Shown piece by piece: positions 6,573 to 9,605 of a DNA stretch of 9,605 nucleotides. A program made the position numbers and the translations under genes. The DNA comes from an uncultured Acetatifactor sp. (GTDB lineage Bacteria > Bacillota > Clostridia > Lachnospirales > Lachnospiraceae). How positions within the stretch are numbered: the stretch's first letter is position 1; every line of letters begins with the position of its first letter. Under the pieces are notes generated by a model. The model did not search any database. It was not told the DNA's origin and saw only the letters and a list, made by a program, of their open reading frames with translations. The stretch is taken from NCBI GenBank assembly GCA_948896875.1, contig CAQUWW010000065.1, forward strand, positions 5,901-15,505, read 5' to 3'.

Positions 6573-7634
6573 GTGAGTAAGATAAAAGTTGCGGTCGTTG
6601 GCTGTGGAACCATTGCAAACAATGCACATATTCCGGCCTACAAAAAGAACCATGATGTGGAAATAACCTATTTCTGTGATATCCTTCCGGAGCGGGCAGA
6701 GAAAGCAGTGGAGGTTTATGGCTGTGGAAAAGCGATTACGGATTACAGAGAGCTGTTAGACAGCCGGGAGGTGGATGCCGTGTCCGTATGTACACCTAAC
6801 AACGTGCACGCGGAAATCGCCATGGCATTTCTGAGAGCGGGGAAGGATGTGCTCTGTGAGAAGCCTGCAGCCCGGACCTATGCCGAGGCATTGAAGATGC
6901 AGGAATGCCAGGTGGAGACAGGCCGTATTCTCACCATCGGCGTGTGTAACCGGTTCAACACCGCCGTCAACAGGATCAAGAAGGCCATTGACAGCGGAGA
7001 ACTGGGGGAAGTGTATCATGTCTATATCAGCTTCCGTTCTCACAGAAGTATTCCCGGATTGGGCGGAGCTTTTACGACAAAGGCCATTGCGGGAGGCGGA
7101 GCTCTCATCGACTGGGGAGTGCATTTCCTGGATATTGTAATGTATTGCTGTGGAGACCCGAAGCCGAAGACCGTATCCGGTCAGACCTTCTGCAAGCTGG
7201 GCAGAAATATAGAGGAGTATACTTATGTAGATATGTGGGCGGGTCCTCCGGTGAAAGACGGAATTTACGATGTGGACGACTCTGTGTCAGCCATCATCCG
7301 CACGGAAGGTCCTGTGATCACAGTACATGGCGCCTGGGCGCAGAATATCGGAAAAGACGAGATGTACATTGATTTTATGGGGGATAAGGCGGGGATCCGG
7401 CTGCAGTATGGCGGCAACTACACCATGTATGGAACCGGTGACGGCGCTCTGCTGGAGACAACGCCCAGCTATGTGTCCACCAATCATTATGAAAATGAGA
7501 TCAACGCCTTTATCGATCTGATTCAGAACGGGGGAGACAGCCCTGCCAGCATCCACAAGGCAGTGATTACCTCTCAGATTATGCAGGCAATCTACGATTC
7601 CTCGGATGCGGGACGGGAGATTGTGCTGGAGTGA
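6573..7634 (+). CDS. Second Gfo/Idh/MocA family oxidoreductase
   Basis: This 353-residue protein starts at GTG, with AGGAGG (6559-6564) 8 nt upstream; a nearby ATG at 6566 is out of frame. The Rossmann motif is GCGTIA at 10-15, so the third position is Ala, common in one branch of the family. D36 (CDILPE) suggests NAD use. CEKP lies at 95-98 with K97, and GGALIDWGVHFLDIV contains the expected D180 and H184. The rest is the family alpha/beta C-terminal domain with the substrate pocket. It differs clearly from the minus-strand dehydrogenase, so it is not a recent duplicate; the two probably catalyse different steps or opposite directions, for example oxidation of a hydroxyl and later reduction of a keto intermediate. 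It is transcribed divergently from the TIM-barrel gene, sharing the regulatory region. Substrate unknown. Confidence 0.9.
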   Translation: MSKIKVAVVGCGTIANNAHIPAYKKNHDVEITYFCDILPERAEKAVEVYGCGKAITDYRELLDSREVDAVSVCTPNNVHAEIAMAFLRAGKDVLCEKPAARTYAEALKMQECQVETGRILTIGVCNRFNTAVNRIKKAIDSGELGEVYHVYISFRSHRSIPGLGGAFTTKAIAGGGALIDWGVHFLDIVMYCCGDPKPKTVSGQTFCKLGRNIEEYTYVDMWAGPPVKDGIYDVDDSVSAIIRTEGPVITVHGAWAQNIGKDEMYIDFMGDKAGIRLQYGGNYTMYGTGDGALLETTPSYVSTNHYENEINAFIDLIQNGGDSPASIHKAVITSQIMQAIYDSSDAGREIVLE

Positions 7635-7638
7635 GTTG

Positions 7639-7678
7639 AAAAAATAGAGCATATAGAGTTCAGCTTCTATATGCTCTA
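7639..7678 (-). terminator. Rho-independent terminator of the small antitoxin-like gene
   Basis: AGAGCATATAGA (7646-7657) pairs with TCTATATGCTCT (7666-7677), plus one flanking T-A pair, around an 8-nt loop. On the minus strand the stem is followed by TTTTTT (7644-7639), giving a standard terminator. The TGA stop of the minus-strand gene lies in the loop, so the last codons encode the stem. On the plus strand no T-run follows, though the stem may also slow transcription from the dehydrogenase gene. Confidence 0.8.
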
Positions 7679-7920
7679 ACTATACAATCTGCAATTTTAC
7701 CCATCCTTTTCAGTGCGTCTTCCATTTCAAGTCCTTTGCCGTCGGAAATCTGTTGGCGTGATTCAGCAAGGTCGGAAAGGATTTGTTCCTGGCTGACCGG
7801 AACGAATGGATTTGCAGGTTTCCTGGATGTGAACAGCTTTTGGGTGAATTCCATAACTTTGATTCTCGCGTCTTCCGGCATTGCCTCGAGCATGGATACA
7901 GTTGCGTCTAAAGTGCTCAT
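7660..7920 (-). CDS. Small antitoxin-like protein without visible toxin partner
   Basis: This 86-residue protein is not one I can name with certainty. The N-terminal part (DATVSMLEAMPEDARIKVMEF) is a helical segment of the kind found in small antitoxins and DUF2281-like proteins. A proline-rich linker (KPANPFVPVS, 34-43) is followed by an acidic helical region with SRQQISDGKGLEMEDALKRM (54-73), which resembles the toxin-binding tails of RelB/Phd-like antitoxins. The in-frame ATG at 7938 is rejected because AGGAGG (7928-7933) lies between the two ATGs and sits 7 nt before ATG 7920. The last dozen residues (KIADCIVRAYRS) overlap the terminator stem and look unlike the usual ending, so the 3' end may have been replaced, perhaps when a toxin gene was lost. 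It has its own strong promoter and no same-strand neighbour within the adjacent 200 bp. Confidence 0.65.
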   Translation of the reverse strand: MSTLDATVSMLEAMPEDARIKVMEFTQKLFTSRKPANPFVPVSQEQILSDLAESRQQISDGKGLEMEDALKRMGKIADCIVRAYRS

Positions 7921-7978
7921 GGGAAAGCCTCCTTTCATAATTTGTGTTTGTAGGAAAAGTGTTTCTTTTTATGGGTAG

Positions 7979-8007
7979 ATTATACATGAAAAGGGGACTG
8001 AATTCAA
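7979..8007 (-). promoter_or_regulatory. Near-consensus promoter of the antitoxin-like gene
   Basis: On the minus strand TTGAAT (8007-8002) and TATAAT (7984-7979) are exactly 17 nt apart, followed by a leader of about 50 nt with an AGGAGG site. This supports the small gene as expressed. Confidence 0.75.
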
Positions 8008-8059
8008 TATGGAGAGGAGAGATTTTATTGATGGCGTTGGCGATGATCAGGCAGCAGTA

Positions 8060-8088
8060 TTGTCAGCTATCAAATAACATGATATAAT
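8060..8088 (+). promoter_or_regulatory. Near-consensus promoter of the LacI-family gene
   Basis: TTGTCA (8060-8065) and TATAAT (8083-8088) are 17 nt apart. A leader of about 45 nt leads to AAGGA (8126-8130) and the ATG at 8141. Confidence 0.75.
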
Positions 8089-8140
8089 TTTCCCGAATCA
8101 ATAAGGGGTTTGAGCGGAATAGAAAAAGGATAGAAAAGCA

Positions 8141-9184
8141 ATGGGAAAAATTACAATACAGAAAATAGCAAAAGATCTGGGCCTGTCCAGGAATACGGTG
8201 TCTATGGCGTTGAAGGGAAACGAGCTTGTGACACAGAGGACCAGAGAGCAGGTTGTGCAATATGCCAGACAGGTGGGATATCTGGGGGTGCCCGCAGGGC
8301 AGCCGGCGGTACCGGAGTCAGCGGGAGAGAAGGAAGCTGCGCAGCATCGGATTATGATTCTGCGGAAACCTGATGTGGCCGTGTACTGGGATAAGGTGAT
8401 CAACGGCATCTCAGAAGAAGCCAGCCGCAATCACTGCCAGACCCAGGTGGCGGTGGTGACTCAGGAGGATGAAGATGAGAAACGTCTTCCGGTGGGGCTG
8501 GACGACAGTATCGAGGCGGTTTTCTGCGTGAAAATGATAAACAGGGAGTATATTGAGGAGGTAAGGCAGAGGGGAGTCCGGATTTTTCTATTGGATACTT
8601 ACAAGGACAGGTGGGAAGAAGCTCCCGGCGATATCGTGAAGATTGAAGGCTTTCAGCCCATGGTAAAGCTGACCAGACATCTGATCAGCCAGGGAATGAA
8701 AAGAATCGGGTTCCTGAATGAGAACAGCAGTCTGTATGAGACCATGAATGACCGTTACAGTGGGTATCTGTATGCCATGGCCCAGGCGGGGATTGCCACG
8801 GAGCCGGATTTGGTGCGGCCGGACATGGAGAGCGACACTTTTTATGCCACGGAGACATTTGACCGGATTGTGGAAGAGTACGGGGAGCTTCCGGAGGCAG
8901 TGATGTGCGGCAATGACGAGATTGCAAAGTTCCTGACTCAGGCTCTGCGTAAAAAGGGGATTCGTGTGCCCGAGGATGTGGCGGTGACCGGCTTTGACAA
9001 TGACGAGGAAGGTATGCTGGATCCTTTTTTCAGTACGGTAAACGTGGATGCCAAATGGCTGGGCAGACGTATGGTCCAGTGCTTTCTGTGGCGTCTGGAG
9101 AATCCGGATGCTCCTTATGAGAAAATCGGCATTTCCGGCCAGGTGGTGATCCGGAAATCTTCCCGCAGGTCGGCAGGCGGCTGA
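8141..9184 (+). CDS. LacI/GalR-family transcriptional regulator
   Basis: This 347-residue DNA-binding repressor carries a sugar-binding-protein-like sensor domain. Residues 5-24 form the helix-turn-helix (IAKDLGLSRNTVSMAL), followed by the third helix ending at GY (46-47). The effector domain starts near 69 (HRIMIL) and has family hallmarks: CGNDE at 256-260 and GFDNDE at 284-289, with VPEDVAV at 276-282. The link between them (residues 48-68, GVPAGQPAVPES then a charged stretch) lacks the usual NPxARxL hinge-helix pattern, so DNA recognition may differ from classical LacI. ATG 8141 has AAGGA 10 nt upstream and a promoter further up. It probably senses the sugar handled by the neighbouring importer and dehydrogenases and controls those genes; this is an inference from location. 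Confidence 0.93.
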   Translation: MGKITIQKIAKDLGLSRNTVSMALKGNELVTQRTREQVVQYARQVGYLGVPAGQPAVPESAGEKEAAQHRIMILRKPDVAVYWDKVINGISEEASRNHCQTQVAVVTQEDEDEKRLPVGLDDSIEAVFCVKMINREYIEEVRQRGVRIFLLDTYKDRWEEAPGDIVKIEGFQPMVKLTRHLISQGMKRIGFLNENSSLYETMNDRYSGYLYAMAQAGIATEPDLVRPDMESDTFYATETFDRIVEEYGELPEAVMCGNDEIAKFLTQALRKKGIRVPEDVAVTGFDNDEEGMLDPFFSTVNVDAKWLGRRMVQCFLWRLENPDAPYEKIGISGQVVIRKSSRRSAGG

Positions 9185-9239
9185 ACAACCATGTGCCTGT
9201 GGCTTTTGCTTTTTGTTAATTCTATTTTCATATTTTGAC

Positions 9240-9283
9240 GGGGTGTCGTAAAATCATCAAATTTGATGATTGGACGGCACCCT
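9240..9283. repeat. Long inverted repeat with 20-bp perfect palindromic core
   Basis: The core 9252-9271 is AATCATCAAA followed directly by its reverse complement. It is flanked by GGGTGTCGT (9241-9249) and ACGGCACCC (9274-9282), which pair over 9 positions with one G-T wobble, leaving only two unpaired bases on each side. No T-run follows on either strand. Possible origins are a terminus of a lost insertion sequence, a MITE-like repeat, or a stabilising mRNA end. Confidence 0.7.
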
Positions 9284-9293
9284 CATTCTATGT

Positions 9294-9330
9294 GCAGAGA
9301 AATCAAGATAGCTTTCTCTGCTTTTTGGTT
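9294..9330 (+). terminator. Rho-independent terminator downstream of the LacI-family gene
   Basis: GCAGAGAAA (9294-9302) pairs perfectly with TTTCTCTGC (9313-9321) around a 10-nt loop, followed by TTTTTGGTTCTTC. It is the only good T-tailed stem in the 184 bp between the LacI gene and the convergent HicB gene. Confidence 0.75.
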
Positions 9331-9368
9331 CTTCTACAGATTTATGACATACTTTAATAATCCAGGCC

Positions 9369-9605
9369 TTATCTTGCATGGCCGACATTAAGCAGCTGCA
9401 TAAGTCCATCCTGAAGAACCTGGGAGCAGTTTAACCCACGCTTTTCTGCCAGGGTAGCCATCCATGCAGGAAGTGAGACATTTTTACGGACTGCCCTGGT
9501 GTCGGTTGCCGCCCGGTATGCGAACGTATCAATGCGGATGATGGAGCAGGTGGCATTTTCTGGAATATCCAGTTTATGCTGGGGAGTAGGAGCCGGGATT
9601 TCGTT
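9369..9605 (-). CDS. hicB: HicB-family type II antitoxin, C-terminal part (partial at right edge)
   Basis: The last 78 codons of a minus-strand gene run in from beyond the right edge and stop at TAA (9371-9369). The visible part starts with NEIPAPTPQ, matching the IPAPS stretch after the degenerate RNase-H-like domain of HicB. It then has a beta segment (SIIRIDTFAYRA) and ends in a ribbon-helix-helix DNA-binding domain: AVRKNVSLPAWMATLAEKRG followed by NCSQVLQDGLMQLL. HicB neutralises the HicA mRNA interferase and represses the operon (known for the family). A hicA gene would normally sit upstream, which is outside the window to the right, so the partner cannot be assessed. Start and N-terminal domain are not visible. 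Confidence 0.85.
   Translation of the reverse strand, partial: NEIPAPTPQHKLDIPENATCSIIRIDTFAYRAATDTRAVRKNVSLPAWMATLAEKRGLNCSQVLQDGLMQLLNVGHAR

Noticed and set aside
6273..6653. N-terminal extension of the TIM-barrel reading frame by about 127 codons on the minus strand
   Set aside because: The extension has no family likeness, crosses a good promoter and the perfect inverted repeat, and a well-placed ATG with ribosome site at 6272 matches the usual start of the barrel.
7921..7938. Earlier ATG for the antitoxin-like gene (MKGGFP extension)
   Set aside because: The AGGAGG ribosome site lies inside this extension and is ideally spaced for ATG 7920.
7979..8087. Short plus-strand frames (ending IDGVGDDQAAVLSAIK at 8077, and an 18-codon frame at 8031-8087)
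   Set aside because: They overlap the divergent promoters and lack convincing ribosome sites or family likeness. A decayed gene remnant is possible but cannot be supported.

Overview
The window looks like chromosomal DNA of a Gram-positive gut-type clostridium, most likely a Lachnospiraceae member. The basis is strong AGGAGG-type ribosome binding sites, GTG starts, compact overlapping genes, moderate GC, TTGNNN-17-TATAAT promoters, and protein families (DUF5696, paired sugar permeases, a LacI regulator, a HicB antitoxin) typical of that group. The assignment rests on family resemblance only.

Left block, plus strand (1-4115): the C-terminal tail of a membrane protein (probably YIP1 family) overlaps the start of a secreted DUF5696 protein, followed by two ABC sugar-permease subunits in tight operon arrangement. 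No ATP-binding or solute-binding subunit is visible here; they must lie outside the window or be shared. A dense set of hairpins and repeated 17-nt motifs (4115-4278) separates this operon from the next one.

Middle block (4269-7634): two minus-strand genes, a sugar-phosphate-isomerase-type TIM barrel and a Gfo/Idh/MocA dehydrogenase, are transcribed away from a second Gfo/Idh/MocA dehydrogenase on the plus strand. The 300-bp divergent region holds a 17-bp perfect inverted repeat centred between the two predicted promoters. Two NAD(P)-dependent sugar oxidoreductases plus a TIM-barrel isomerase/epimerase beside a sugar importer suggest uptake and oxidative conversion (keto-sugar type) of an unusual sugar, polyol or glycoside; the substrate cannot be read from sequence.

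Right block (7635-9605): a small antitoxin-like gene on the minus strand with its own promoter and terminator, a LacI-family regulator on the plus strand with a near-consensus promoter (a reasonable candidate for local control of the sugar genes), an intergenic stretch with a long palindrome and a Rho-independent terminator, and the C-terminal part of a HicB-type antitoxin running off the right edge.

No rRNA, tRNA, CRISPR array, transposase or phage gene was found. The most interesting unknowns are the DUF5696 protein, the two-dehydrogenase pathway, and the two palindromic intergenic regions.
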